From JBGSUZ01 sp963677505 (GTDB taxonomy: Bacteria > Bacillota > Clostridia > Peptostreptococcales > Acidaminobacteraceae), in contig CAXXWB010000017.1 in NCBI GenBank assembly GCA_963677505.2, positions 62,001-126,000 on the forward strand: a DNA stretch of 64,000 bases. Direction: 5' to 3'. The notes below the pieces were generated by a model that saw only the letters and a program-made list of their open reading frames with translations, was not told the DNA's origin and did not search any database. How positions within the stretch are numbered: the first letter of the stretch is position 1; each line of letters begins with the position of its first letter. The translations under genes and the position numbers were made by a program. Of this stretch, positions 9,326-17,651 are shown one piece after another.

Positions 9326-9832
9326 ATGAAATTTATCATCAGACCTATTCGAAATGCAGATGCACCTCAATTAAATGCCATCAGAAGGCAGGCAGGCGTT
9401 CTTCCAAACACCTTAGGTATTCCCAGTGAAAGACTGGAACGCAGCGAGCGTTTTGTAACCAATGTTTCGGACTGGGACCACATGTTTGTAGCGGTTTCAG
9501 CCGATGATGACTCTGTGGTACTAGGGGTTGCAGGACTACACATCGCCCCAAATCCAAGACTACGCCATTCTGGCAGTATCGGTCTTTCTGTTCATGAAGA
9601 ATATCACGGTCAAGGCATTGGTAAAGCCTTAATGGCAGCTATTGTGGATTTAGCTGACAACTGGCTTATGCTCAAACGAACTGAACTTGGCGTCTTAGAA
9701 GGCAACGACAAAGCCCTTTCCCTTTACAAACAATTTGGTTTTGAGGTGGAAGGCGTGAAAAAAGCCTCTGCCATTCGAAATGGCCAATATGTAGATGAAA
9801 CCATTATGGGTAGAATTAGAGTTGACAAATAG
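9326..9832 (+). CDS. GNAT N-acetyltransferase, YhhY-like
   Basis: Start ATG 9326 is preferred over ATG 9320 because GGAGG lies 7 nt before it but only 1 nt before the other. The 168-residue protein shows the acetyl-CoA loop EEYHGQGIGKALM near residue 95. Family-specific blocks DNWLMLKRTELGVLEGNDKA and YKQFGFEVEGVKK...AIRNGQYVDE follow. These match the E. coli YhhY subgroup of amino-acid N-acetyltransferases. It has its own promoter and stands alone. The substrate is not predictable from sequence. Confidence 0.88.
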   Translation: MKFIIRPIRNADAPQLNAIRRQAGVLPNTLGIPSERLERSERFVTNVSDWDHMFVAVSADDDSVVLGVAGLHIAPNPRLRHSGSIGLSVHEEYHGQGIGKALMAAIVDLADNWLMLKRTELGVLEGNDKALSLYKQFGFEVEGVKKASAIRNGQYVDETIMGRIRVDK

Positions 9833-9879
9833 AGCTGATTTCATATAAACTTAGTGAGTTGTAATAAATAATAACGCCC

Positions 9880-10014
9880 TAACTAAAAGGGAGTAGCTGC
9901 CTCTTATTGAGGTTGTCAGAGTCAACATACTGACCTTTGGGTCTGGTTCTGACGTAACTGTTAACAGTTAAAGCGAGACTTTTAGCGCATTTATGCGCTG
10001 AAAGTCTCTTTTTT
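9880..10014 (+). ncRNA. yybP-ykoY (Mn2+) riboswitch
   Basis: The leader contains the conserved pieces of the yybP-ykoY aptamer in order: AAAGGGAGTAGC at about 9885, GTCAACATACTGAC at about 9922, and AGCGAGACTTTT at about 9972. The last element is also the 5' arm of a strong intrinsic terminator, so metal binding to the aptamer would compete with termination. This class binds Mn2+ and normally switches downstream genes on. The gene downstream is a CDF exporter with a Mn-type metal site, which supports the call. Confidence 0.9.
9975..10014 (+). terminator. Riboswitch-controlled intrinsic terminator
   Basis: A near-perfect 15-bp stem pairs 9975-9989 with 9994-10008 and is followed by TTTTTT. 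Its 5' arm overlaps the conserved CGAGACTTTT segment of the aptamer. Confidence 0.9.
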
Positions 10015-10074
10015 AATTTATGAGCAATACCTAAAGAGTGACATGCTAAAGATTATTATGGTGGAGGGTCTGTT

Positions 10075-10944
10075 ATGGAAGAGAAATACGATCACTTAAA
10101 ATTAGCACAAAAGGGAGCCATCATCAGCATTATGGCTTATATTGCCTTGTCTTTAATTAAACTGGGCGTTGGGCATTTTGCAGGCTCAAAAGCCCTCTTT
10201 GCCGATGGACTGAACAACTCGACAGATATATTGGCTTCACTGGCGGTCCTCATAGGGCTAAAAATAGCTTCAAAGCCTGCAGATGCAGAACATGCTTACG
10301 GTCACTTCAGAGCGGAGACCATCGCTTCATTGGTAGCCTCGCTCATTATGATTGCCGTGGGACTTCAAGTGCTTTATACCGCTATATTAGACACAGTTTA
10401 CTTTAAAGAAAAAGCCCCTGATATGCTATCTGCAATTACTGCGTTGTTTTGTGCCCTAGGCATTTATATGGTCTATCGATACAATTTAAAAATTGCCACT
10501 CAAATTAACAGCTCTGGCTTGAAAGCGGCTGCAAAGGACAACCTTTCAGATGCTTATGTGGGTGTAGGTACCGCTGTTGGTATTTTAGCTTCCCAATTTG
10601 GACTACCTTGGATTGACCCCCTAGCAGCCGTTGTAGTAGGGGTACTCATCATTAAAACCGGGTGGGAAATATTCATCGAAGCTGCTCACAACCTGACAGA
10701 TGGTTTTGACAAGGAATTGTTGGATGAAATTACAGAAAGTATTTCTCAAGTTATTGGCGTACAAGGGGTTGAAGATATAAAAGCCCGTGTTCACGGCAAC
10801 AATACATTGATGGATTTGGTTATTCTCGTAGACCCTAATATTACAGTCATACAAGGTCATGATATTGCTGAAATGGTAGAAAAAACCCTTCATGAAACTT
10901 ACGAAATCCGTGAAGTGGTAATTCACGTAGAGCCTAATGTTTAA
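10075..10944 (+). CDS. Cation diffusion facilitator, probable Mn2+ exporter (MntE-like)
   Basis: The 289-residue protein has the CDF fold: six membrane segments in residues 12-205 and a cytoplasmic ferredoxin-like C-terminal domain. The membrane metal site reads N47-x3-D51 in TM2 (DGLNNSTD) and D155-x3-D159 in TM5 (DNLSD). This ND-DD set is known from Mn-exporting CDFs such as pneumococcal MntE, whereas Zn exporters carry H/D-xxx-D. The manganese riboswitch directly upstream supports the assignment. The start follows GGAGGG. Predicted role: removal of excess Mn2+ from the cytoplasm. Confidence 0.92.
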   Translation: MEEKYDHLKLAQKGAIISIMAYIALSLIKLGVGHFAGSKALFADGLNNSTDILASLAVLIGLKIASKPADAEHAYGHFRAETIASLVASLIMIAVGLQVLYTAILDTVYFKEKAPDMLSAITALFCALGIYMVYRYNLKIATQINSSGLKAAAKDNLSDAYVGVGTAVGILASQFGLPWIDPLAAVVVGVLIIKTGWEIFIEAAHNLTDGFDKELLDEITESISQVIGVQGVEDIKARVHGNNTLMDLVILVDPNITVIQGHDIAEMVEKTLHETYEIREVVIHVEPNV

Positions 10945-10962
10945 TTACATTGGGCTTTTTTC
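10931..10962 (+). terminator. Terminator overlapping the CDF stop codon
   Basis: AGCCTAATGT (10931-10940) pairs with ACATTGGGCT (10947-10956) with one G-T wobble, then TTTTTT. The CDF stop codon lies in the loop. Confidence 0.85.
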
Positions 10963-11053
10963 GCTCATGAAGGGTTTTCATTATTGTTTATAGGACTCAA
11001 GACCTTCAAATTATTTTTATGTGCTTTATTCACATAGTAATCCTTTTACAAAT

Positions 11054-11899
11054 TTACTTAGCCACTCTTTTATAAGTAAACCAATAAACCCCTGCTACGA
11101 GAAGTCCACCACCTACTATATTGCCCAGTGTTACAGGTACAAGGTTATTAATAACAAAGGTGTGCCAATTTAAATGGGCTAATTTTTCAGCGGTAACTCC
11201 ATGTTCTAAGGCAGCACCCACCCATTTCTCATTGGTTTTTGCTAAAATTCCCGCTGGAATGTAGTACATGTTGGCAACGGAATGTTCAAACCCTGAAGTG
11301 ATGAACAACCAAATTGGGAAGAAAATAGCCAAAAGCTTACCCGTTATATCATGAGCACCATAACTCATCCAAACAGCAAGGCAAACCAACCAGTTACACA
11401 TAATACCTAAGAAAAATGCCTGTTCAAAGCTTAAACCGACTTTATAGGCTGCAATTTTAATCGTCATAGCACCTAGAACGTTGTCTCCACTATTAAAGAG
11501 CCCTGATTTCACCATCATATAGGCAATAAATACTGAACCTATGAAGTTCCCTATATAAACAAATGTCCAGTTTTTAAGTAGCTTTCCAAAACTAATTTTC
11601 TTTTCAAAGAGGGCAGCAAGCATCATGGTATTGCCCGTGAACAATTCACCCCCAGCAACAATGACCAGCATAAGACCAGTTCCAAAGATAGATCCTGCTA
11701 AAGCTTTACCAAGTCCATAAGTAGTCGGTTCGGCAAATAAATTAAATGCTGCCATATTCGAGCCTTCTGCAGCAAAGGCAATAAAGGCTCCTGCCAAAAA
11801 TCCTAAGATAAGTTGGGCTAAAATTGGGGTATTCGCCTTTTTGATCCCTGTCTGCAGAGTATAATCGACGATTTCTGGTGGGGTTAAATACGTCTTCAT
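11054..11899 (-). CDS. Formate/nitrite transporter (FNT) family channel
   Basis: The 281-residue protein has six membrane segments and the FNT signature blocks AGGELFTGNTMM (about residue 85), GNFIGSVFIAYM, ICNWLVCLAVWMS and SGFEHSVANMYYIP. FNT proteins are pentameric channels for formate, nitrite or hydrosulfide. Because pflB/pflA lie in the same window and no nitrite reductase is present, formate is the likeliest cargo, but sequence alone does not separate FocA from NirC types. The start is supported by GGAGG 7 nt upstream. It appears to be a single-gene unit. Confidence 0.9.
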   Translation of the reverse strand: MKTYLTPPEIVDYTLQTGIKKANTPILAQLILGFLAGAFIAFAAEGSNMAAFNLFAEPTTYGLGKALAGSIFGTGLMLVIVAGGELFTGNTMMLAALFEKKISFGKLLKNWTFVYIGNFIGSVFIAYMMVKSGLFNSGDNVLGAMTIKIAAYKVGLSFEQAFFLGIMCNWLVCLAVWMSYGAHDITGKLLAIFFPIWLFITSGFEHSVANMYYIPAGILAKTNEKWVGAALEHGVTAEKLAHLNWHTFVINNLVPVTLGNIVGGGLLVAGVYWFTYKRVAK

Positions 11900-11990
11900 T
11901 TAAAATCCTCCATGTATTTAAATTCTTTATATCATTGAACTTCAACCTTTTTTATTATACATGAGATTCCAGTGTATAAAAGACACAAAA

Positions 11991-12863
11991 TTATTTTTGA
12001 ATACAAAAGGCAATCAATTTTTCCATGCCTGATGTAATATATTTATTTTTATGGTAAGCAATGCGCCACATGCGCTTTAAGCTTAAAAATGGGGTACTAA
12101 TATGCCATAGCTCTCCCGTTTCCAAGTCTTCCTTGACCAAATCTTTTGAAAGGACGGCCAAGCCAATATTCTTTTTGGCTGCCGCTGCAATACTTTCAAA
12201 ACTGTTGGATTCCCAAACCGTTTGCCAACTTAGCTCTTGGGCTGCCATAGCATATTCAAATAATTCTCTGGTTCCACTGCCCACTTCTCTCATTAAATAA
12301 GGCTGAGACTGGAGTTCAATAGGTTTAATCTGTTTTTTACCATATAAAACGTTTCCTTTTCCACAGACTAAAATCAGTTCATCTTGAAAAAATGGGCGGA
12401 CAGACAAATCGGTGGAATGTATATCCCCTTCCACAATGCCAATATCCAACTCGTTTTTTAAAAGGAGTTGTTCAATGTCCAATGTGTTTTTAATAACGGC
12501 TTGAATTTGAATGCCTGTGACTTCAGTACTAAATCGATTTACTAATTCTGGTAGGTATTGAATCCCAACAGTAGCACTAGCGCCAATTCGTAGAACGCCT
12601 GTGGCTTCGACCTGTGTCATTTGTATGGCCATATCCGACACAAGGGCTGTTACGTGACGAGCGTAGCCCAATAATCTTTCCCCTGCTTGTGTTCTATAGA
12701 GCTTTTTACCCATGCGGTCAAAAAGCTTCGTGCCATAATATCGTTCCAGTTCCATAATTGCTTGGCTGACTGTTGGCTGAGAAATGTATAGACGTTCTGA
12801 AGCTGCTGTCATACTTCCCATGTCGGAAACGGCAACAAATATTTCAAGGTGTCTTAATGTCAT
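11991..12863 (-). CDS. LysR-family transcriptional regulator (YeiE/CysL-like)
   Basis: The N-terminal winged helix (LRHLEIFVAVSDMGSMTAAS then LYISQPTVSQAIMELE, residues 3-50) is followed by a type-2 periplasmic-binding-like effector domain to residue 290. It is divergent from a YeiH-family gene across about 120 bp, the same arrangement as E. coli yeiE-yeiH. This suggests it controls that neighbour in response to a small anion or sulfur compound. The start lies behind AGAGAGG. The shared intergenic region holds a perfect palindrome. Confidence 0.9.
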   Translation of the reverse strand: MTLRHLEIFVAVSDMGSMTAASERLYISQPTVSQAIMELERYYGTKLFDRMGKKLYRTQAGERLLGYARHVTALVSDMAIQMTQVEATGVLRIGASATVGIQYLPELVNRFSTEVTGIQIQAVIKNTLDIEQLLLKNELDIGIVEGDIHSTDLSVRPFFQDELILVCGKGNVLYGKKQIKPIELQSQPYLMREVGSGTRELFEYAMAAQELSWQTVWESNSFESIAAAAKKNIGLAVLSKDLVKEDLETGELWHISTPFLSLKRMWRIAYHKNKYITSGMEKLIAFCIQK

Positions 12864-12880
12864 GGCGAACCTCTCTTTAT

Positions 12881-12964
12881 ATAGGTAAATACCTATGGTT
12901 TTTATACGTTAATTGTATTTTACAACATTCTCTTCCTCCGATACAATAGGTTTGGTAATTCCTA
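12881..12964. promoter_or_regulatory. Candidate LysR operator between the divergent genes
   Basis: ATAGGTA-AA-TACCTAT is a perfect palindrome at 12881-12896, 18 bp upstream of the LysR start. A relaxed TAGG-N10-CCTA follows at 12947-12964, nearer the YeiH start. Two related dyads in a 120-bp divergent promoter region are what autoregulation plus target control by a LysR protein would look like. Confidence 0.5.
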
Positions 12965-12984
12965 AGACTAATGGAGGTGTCACA

Positions 12985-14022
12985 ATGCAAGTATCTCTTA
13001 AAGATCTCCCTGGCATATTTTTATGCTTTTTCATCGCAGCGGTTGCTTGGTTTTTGGGCAAGTTTGCACCTATTATCGGCGGCCCTGTCTTCGCCATTCT
13101 TCTCGGCATGGTTTTAGCTATGATTTTTCCGACTTGGTCTACACTTAAATCAGGAAAATTATTTGGCTTCACCCATGGCGTTCGATTTACATCCAAAAAA
13201 ATTCTTCAATTAGCCATCATTTTTCTTGGCTTCGAAATGAATCTAAACAATATTATTAAGGTTGGAGGTCAGTCCCTTCTGATTATGTTGTTTACCTTAA
13301 GCTCTGCCTTTATCACCGCCTATATCTTAGGAAAAGTCCTTAAAATCAATCCTACAATGACGACTTTGGTAGGCGTAGGGACTGCCATCTGTGGTGGTTC
13401 TGCCATTGCAGCTGTTGCGCCCGTCATTGAAGCCGATGACGAGTCCATCGCTCATGCCATTTCTACTATCTTTTTATTTAATATTGTAGCGGTATTCTTA
13501 TTCCCCTTCTTAGGACGTCTCCTTCATTTAAGCGATCTCGGCTTTGGCATGTGGGCTGGCACAGCTGTGAATGATACGTCCTCAGTAGTTGCCACAGGCG
13601 TTGCATGGAGTGCTATCGCTGGGAATACAACGGCCCTGACCTTTGCTACGATTGTGAAATTGACACGGACCTTGATGATTGTTCCAATCTGTCTATTCCT
13701 AGCGATTTACATGCTTAAGTCAAAAGAAAAAAGCGCTGATTTACAGCACTTCTCTTTTGTAAAAATATTTCCTTGGTTTGTTGTTGGTTTCCTAATCAGC
13801 GCTTTAATCAATACCTTTATGGGGTTGCCTGAATCTTTTAGCCATTTCCTTGCCCAATCGGGTAAGTTTATGATTGTTATGGCCATGTCAGCCATTGGGC
13901 TTAATACCAACTTGAAAAAACTTCTAGCCAATGGTATTCGCCCCATCACCTTAGGACTAGGCTGTTGGTTCGTTGTAGCAAGCGTCTCCTTGATTGTTCA
14001 GAAGGCCCTTGGTTTCCTCTAA
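12985..14022 (+). CDS. UPF0324 (YeiH) family membrane protein, putative anion exporter
   Basis: The start ATG 12985 follows GGAGGT and trims an upstream in-frame extension starting at 12913. The 345-residue protein has about ten membrane segments and the family blocks FTHGVRFTSKKILQLAIIFLG (shortened here), TLVGVGTAICGGSAIAA and GTAVNDTSSVVATG. YeiH proteins are annotated as putative sulfate/sulfonate exporters, and experimental proof is thin. The gene is divergent from the LysR regulator. Its last 66 bp overlap the convergent patatin gene. Confidence 0.88.
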   Translation: MQVSLKDLPGIFLCFFIAAVAWFLGKFAPIIGGPVFAILLGMVLAMIFPTWSTLKSGKLFGFTHGVRFTSKKILQLAIIFLGFEMNLNNIIKVGGQSLLIMLFTLSSAFITAYILGKVLKINPTMTTLVGVGTAICGGSAIAAVAPVIEADDESIAHAISTIFLFNIVAVFLFPFLGRLLHLSDLGFGMWAGTAVNDTSSVVATGVAWSAIAGNTTALTFATIVKLTRTLMIVPICLFLAIYMLKSKEKSADLQHFSFVKIFPWFVVGFLISALINTFMGLPESFSHFLAQSGKFMIVMAMSAIGLNTNLKKLLANGIRPITLGLGCWFVVASVSLIVQKALGFL

Positions 14023-14865
14023 GAAAAGCTTAATGGCTTCTCTTCCCGCTTCCTTGCCCAACTCATAATCGGCGTTAAGTAGGTCCACGTCCTGAGTCAA
14101 TCGCTCTGTTTTAAAATTCTCAGGTGGATTAATTTCCATCACTTTGATTCTGGAAGGCGGACAGCGCATAAAGGCGATAGATTTCGCATAAACACCGGCC
14201 CTTGCCTCGTAAGCTTCAATCACTTTAGGGTACTTTCTTAGTAAGGCTTTACTGAGTACCCTACTAACAGCTTTGCTTTCCATAATATAAGACTTCGGCC
14301 GAGAGCGAATGACCATAATAGCCTCTGCGCCTTGGCGGTATGCTTCTTCTACGGGAATTGGGGCAGCCAAGCCACCATCTACGTAAGCTTTTCCATCTAT
14401 TACTATTTGATTTCTATACATAATAGGAAGGGCGCTTGAAGCTTTCGTAAATTCTTCTAAATTGTCTATTGTAGGTTTTACAAATACAGCTTGACCTGTA
14501 TGAACATCTGTAAGACCTACAAGAAATTCATGCTTCTCAGCACAAATTTTCTCAAGATCTAGGCGCATATCTCGAATGGTTATATCCCATAACCAATCCA
14601 AATCTACAAGGTGCCCACCTCTAAAGAATTTTTTCCAACTGATAAAATCTTCACCAATAGAATACTCTGTGAATATTTTGTAGTTTCTTTGGTACATACC
14701 AGCCACGTAGGAAGCTAATGCTGTAGAACCGGCCGAAACACCTACGTACATATTAAAAGGGTTAAAATCCGCTTCCATAAAAGCGTCTAAAACACCTGTG
14801 GCAAATATGCCTCGCATTGCACCGCCTTCAACTACCAGCGCAATTTTGGGGGTCTTTGTTACCAT
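13957..14865 (-). CDS. Patatin-like phospholipase (RssA/YjjU type)
   Basis: The 302-residue protein shows the oxyanion loop GGAMRGIFATGVLDAF near residue 14, the nucleophile motif G-V-S-A-G-S near residue 43 and the catalytic aspartate motif YVDGGLAAPIPV near residue 160. These define a Ser-Asp dyad lipid hydrolase. No signal peptide is visible, so it acts in the cytoplasm or at the inner membrane face. The start lies behind GAGGTG. Its 3' end overlaps the convergent YeiH gene by 66 bp. Confidence 0.88.
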   Translation of the reverse strand: MVTKTPKIALVVEGGAMRGIFATGVLDAFMEADFNPFNMYVGVSAGSTALASYVAGMYQRNYKIFTEYSIGEDFISWKKFFRGGHLVDLDWLWDITIRDMRLDLEKICAEKHEFLVGLTDVHTGQAVFVKPTIDNLEEFTKASSALPIMYRNQIVIDGKAYVDGGLAAPIPVEEAYRQGAEAIMVIRSRPKSYIMESKAVSRVLSKALLRKYPKVIEAYEARAGVYAKSIAFMRCPPSRIKVMEINPPENFKTERLTQDVDLLNADYELGKEAGREAIKLFLEETKGLLNNQGDACYNEPTA

Positions 14866-14945
14866 TTTTTCACCTCATTTTTGATAAATTCATCCCTTCT
14901 ATTATACGCCTTTTTGATATAATAGGGGCGCTGAAGAGAAAAAAA

Positions 14946-14973
14946 GCCAGCTTTTCTCATTTGAAAAGCCGGC
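14946..14973 (-). terminator. Terminator after satP
   Basis: The stem GCC-x-GCTTTTC / GAAAAGC-x-GGC with one mismatch is followed on the minus strand by a long T-run. It lies 43 bp beyond the acetate-transporter stop. Confidence 0.85.
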
Positions 14974-15015
14974 AATTGTTTGAAAATACCTGTATAAAGG
15001 ATTATTAATATTTAA

Positions 15016-15633
15016 TTATTTTTTCTTGAAGTAGTTCATTGGTTTACCAACCCAAAGGAATTCGTAACCGAATTGACCATTGCAGATGTTTGCACCCGCT
15101 AAATAGAATGAAAGCAATGAAATGATCAATTCTGACCAAGCAGCAATTTCATGCATGAATTCAGGCATAAAACCTAATGTGCTGCCTGCTAAACCAAGGA
15201 ACAGGAAGTTGATCATGAAGAATATAGAAAACAGTACTTTGTTTGTGACAGTAGCGCCAAGAGTCATGAAGATTGTGAAAATCAAGTAGCCAACGAAAGC
15301 ATAACCAAGTTGATGTGGGTCAATGGCATCTTTTGCAGCTTGACCGAACATACCTAAGTTCGTCATCCAGCTCATTGCAACAGCCATCCAGAAGAATGCG
15401 TAGCCACCAAATGCTGTACCACCAAATGCATTTTCCTTTTTAAAATCAAGAATACTAGCAAATAATTGTGCGAAGGCACCAAGGAAAATTGCCCAAGGCA
15501 ATACATAAGAAACACCATCCGTAATGCCAAGTTTTTGTGTTGATGCAACCAATGTGACAAGAGCAAGACCTAAAAGACCTAGCGCACTTGGATCACCTGT
15601 TTTAACGCTAACGTATTGTTTTTCATTGTTCAT
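15016..15633 (-). CDS. satP: Acetate/succinate transporter, GPR1/FUN34/YaaH (SatP) family
   Basis: The 205-residue protein has six membrane segments and the family blocks GDPSALGLLGLALVTL (N-terminal), FGGTAFGGYAFFW and GQFGYEFLWVGKPMNYF (C-terminal). SatP proteins move acetate or succinate with protons. The likely start is ATG 15633 behind GGGAG; an in-frame upstream ATG at 15684 lies on top of an AGGAGG site and would add a 17-residue non-conserved leader. The 5' region holds a small hairpin. It fits an acetate-producing fermenter. Confidence 0.88.
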   Translation of the reverse strand: MNNEKQYVSVKTGDPSALGLLGLALVTLVASTQKLGITDGVSYVLPWAIFLGAFAQLFASILDFKKENAFGGTAFGGYAFFWMAVAMSWMTNLGMFGQAAKDAIDPHQLGYAFVGYLIFTIFMTLGATVTNKVLFSIFFMINFLFLGLAGSTLGFMPEFMHEIAAWSELIISLLSFYLAGANICNGQFGYEFLWVGKPMNYFKKK

Positions 15634-15647
15634 AGTTGTTGGACTCC

Positions 15648-15680
15648 CAGCAGATATTCTGCTGAAAACCACTACCTCCT
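15648..15680 (-). promoter_or_regulatory. Hairpin between two Shine-Dalgarno-like sites ahead of satP
   Basis: A 7-bp stem (15648-15664) sits between a strong AGGAGG (15675-15680) and the GGGAG that serves ATG 15633. The stronger site has no well-spaced start codon unless the hairpin is folded out. It may be a translational control element or a chance structure. Confidence 0.3.
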
Positions 15681-15814
15681 TCATCGGTAAATTATTTTAG
15701 TAGACATATACCGAGCCATTATATCAACTCCATAATTTTTAGTCAATAATTCTTTTTTTAGCCTGTCAACCTATTGCCATTACTTATAATTTTTATATAT
15801 TACAAGGAGGTATT

Positions 15815-17575
15815 ATGAACTTATTTAGACCAAAATTCTTTACCACCATTAAGAATTATTCAAAGGAAGATTTCCTAGGAGACTTAACCGCTGGCGTCAT
15901 TGTAGCTATTGTGGCATTGCCACTTTCTATCGCTTTGGCCATTGCCTCGGGGGTCACACCCGAAAAAGGGATTCACACCGCCATTATTGCAGGCTTCTTA
16001 ATTTCATTCCTCGGTGGTAGCCGTGTTCAAATCGGTGGACCTACAGGGGCCTTTATGGTCATCGTTTATGGGATTGTTACTAAATATGGGCTAGACGGCT
16101 TGATTATGGCCACTATGATGGGTGGTTTTATCATGGTTCTCATGGGCCTGTTTAGGATGGGCAGCGTTATTAAGTTTATTCCCTTCCCTATTACAACTGG
16201 CTTTACCAGTGGTATTGCCATTACTATTTTTTCATCTCAAATAAAAGATTTTTTAGGTCTAAACATCGAAAGCGTCCCTGCAGAGTTTCTTGAAAAATGG
16301 AAGGCTTACTTTGAAGCAATCGGTACCACTCAGCTTCCTACCGTATTGATAGGCCTTCTCGCCCTTTTAATTATTATCTTTTGGCCCAAAAAATGGAGTA
16401 AATTACCTGGTTCACTTGTGGCTTTGATTGTAACGACTTTAGTGGTTCAGTTTACGGGAATTGATGTCATGACCATCGGTGGTAAATTTGGAGAATTATC
16501 CTCAGCTATTCCCATGCCTCACTTACCCGCTTTCAGTATTGAAAAAATGAGATACCTTATTGGGCCTGCCTTCACCATCGCTCTGCTAGGTTCAATTGAA
16601 TCCTTGCTCTCTGCTGTTGTGGCCGATGGTATGATTGGTGGTAAACATAGATCCAATACAGAGCTTATTGGACAGGGAATTGCCAACATGGCTTCAGGTT
16701 TATTTGGTGGTATCCCCGCAACAGGTGCTATTGCTAGAACAGTTACAAACATTAACAACGGTGGTCGCACGCCTGTAGCGGGTATGGTTCATGCAGTTAC
16801 CCTCTTATTGATCATGGTCCTCTTTATGCCCCTTGCAAAATTAGTGCCCCTGTCTGCCTTAGCGGCTATTTTGATTATTGTCGCTTATAATATGAGCGAA
16901 TGGAGGGAGTTCTTATCCCTTTTAAAATCCCCTAAGAGCGATGTTATGGTCTTACTCATTACTTTCTTCGTCACTATATTAATTGACCTTGTAAAGGCCA
17001 TTGAAATCGGTATGGTCCTTGCCGCACTCCTCTTTATGAAGCGCATGGCCGACGTGACGGAAGTCAACGAGCTTACAAGAGATGCTGCTGAAGACGATGA
17101 CAGCTTCACCCCTTCCTTCGACGCTTCTATTTTCAAGCGCTTACCTGAGCATATCCAAGTGTTTGAAGTCAGCGGTCCACTGTTCTTTGGCGCTGCAGAT
17201 AAATTCTTAGAAGTTATTAACGAGGTAGATGGTAAGAAAACCCAGACCATCATTCTTCGCCTTAGAAATGTACCTGCCATGGACGCCACAGCCGTTCATG
17301 CTTTAAAACGTTTTATCCGCAATTGTCAAAAGCACCGTACTCGCATTTTGATTTCTGGACTCAAAGAACAGCCTTATGAGATTTTAGACAAAGCAGGCAT
17401 TATTAATGAAATCGGTGCAGACAATGTCTTTTCACATTTTGAAGCTGCCCTTGTATTTGCTGAGACTTACCAAAATCTAGTCAACCAATCCAGTGTTGAA
17501 AATCAAGCTGTCCTCATTGGCTCTTCTGTAGCAGATATTTATAACAGACAGCAACTTAAGTCCAAGAACAAATAG
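15815..17575 (+). CDS. SulP-family anion permease with STAS domain
   Basis: The 586-residue protein has the SulP transport core (residues 15-420) with GDLTAGVIVAIVALPLSIA, GPTGAFMVIVYG and a typical block at TGAIARTVTNINNGGRTPVA. A cytoplasmic STAS domain follows (about 445-555) with VPAMDATAVHALKRF. The length fits bacterial SulP carriers for sulfate, bicarbonate or dicarboxylates. No sulfate-assimilation gene is adjacent, so the cargo is open. Bicarbonate for the nearby pyruvate carboxylase is a guess. The start follows AAGGAGG. Confidence 0.9.
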   Translation: MNLFRPKFFTTIKNYSKEDFLGDLTAGVIVAIVALPLSIALAIASGVTPEKGIHTAIIAGFLISFLGGSRVQIGGPTGAFMVIVYGIVTKYGLDGLIMATMMGGFIMVLMGLFRMGSVIKFIPFPITTGFTSGIAITIFSSQIKDFLGLNIESVPAEFLEKWKAYFEAIGTTQLPTVLIGLLALLIIIFWPKKWSKLPGSLVALIVTTLVVQFTGIDVMTIGGKFGELSSAIPMPHLPAFSIEKMRYLIGPAFTIALLGSIESLLSAVVADGMIGGKHRSNTELIGQGIANMASGLFGGIPATGAIARTVTNINNGGRTPVAGMVHAVTLLLIMVLFMPLAKLVPLSALAAILIIVAYNMSEWREFLSLLKSPKSDVMVLLITFFVTILIDLVKAIEIGMVLAALLFMKRMADVTEVNELTRDAAEDDDSFTPSFDASIFKRLPEHIQVFEVSGPLFFGAADKFLEVINEVDGKKTQTIILRLRNVPAMDATAVHALKRFIRNCQKHRTRILISGLKEQPYEILDKAGIINEIGADNVFSHFEAALVFAETYQNLVNQSSVENQAVLIGSSVADIYNRQQLKSKNK

Positions 17576-17602
17576 CTTCCAAATTTTTAGAGCAAACATT
17601 TA

Positions 17603-17635
17603 AAAAGGCGTCCGATTTAAAATCAGACGCCTTTT
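17603..17635. terminator. Bidirectional terminator between sulP and the PilZ gene
   Basis: AAAAGGCGTC (17603-17612) pairs perfectly with GACGCCTTTT (17626-17635). It sits between convergent genes and has A/T edges on both sides. Confidence 0.9.
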
Positions 17636-17651
17636 CTTATGGGTTATGCCC

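Noticed and set aside
11960..11985. GTGT-N7-ACAC dyad upstream of the FNT gene as a second Fnr box
   Set aside because: The spacing (4-7-4) does not fit TGTGA-N6-TCACA, so it is probably chance.
16885..17289. Minus-strand ORF of 134 codons inside sulP
   Set aside because: It is a shadow of the intact SulP frame, Ser-rich and without a start signal.
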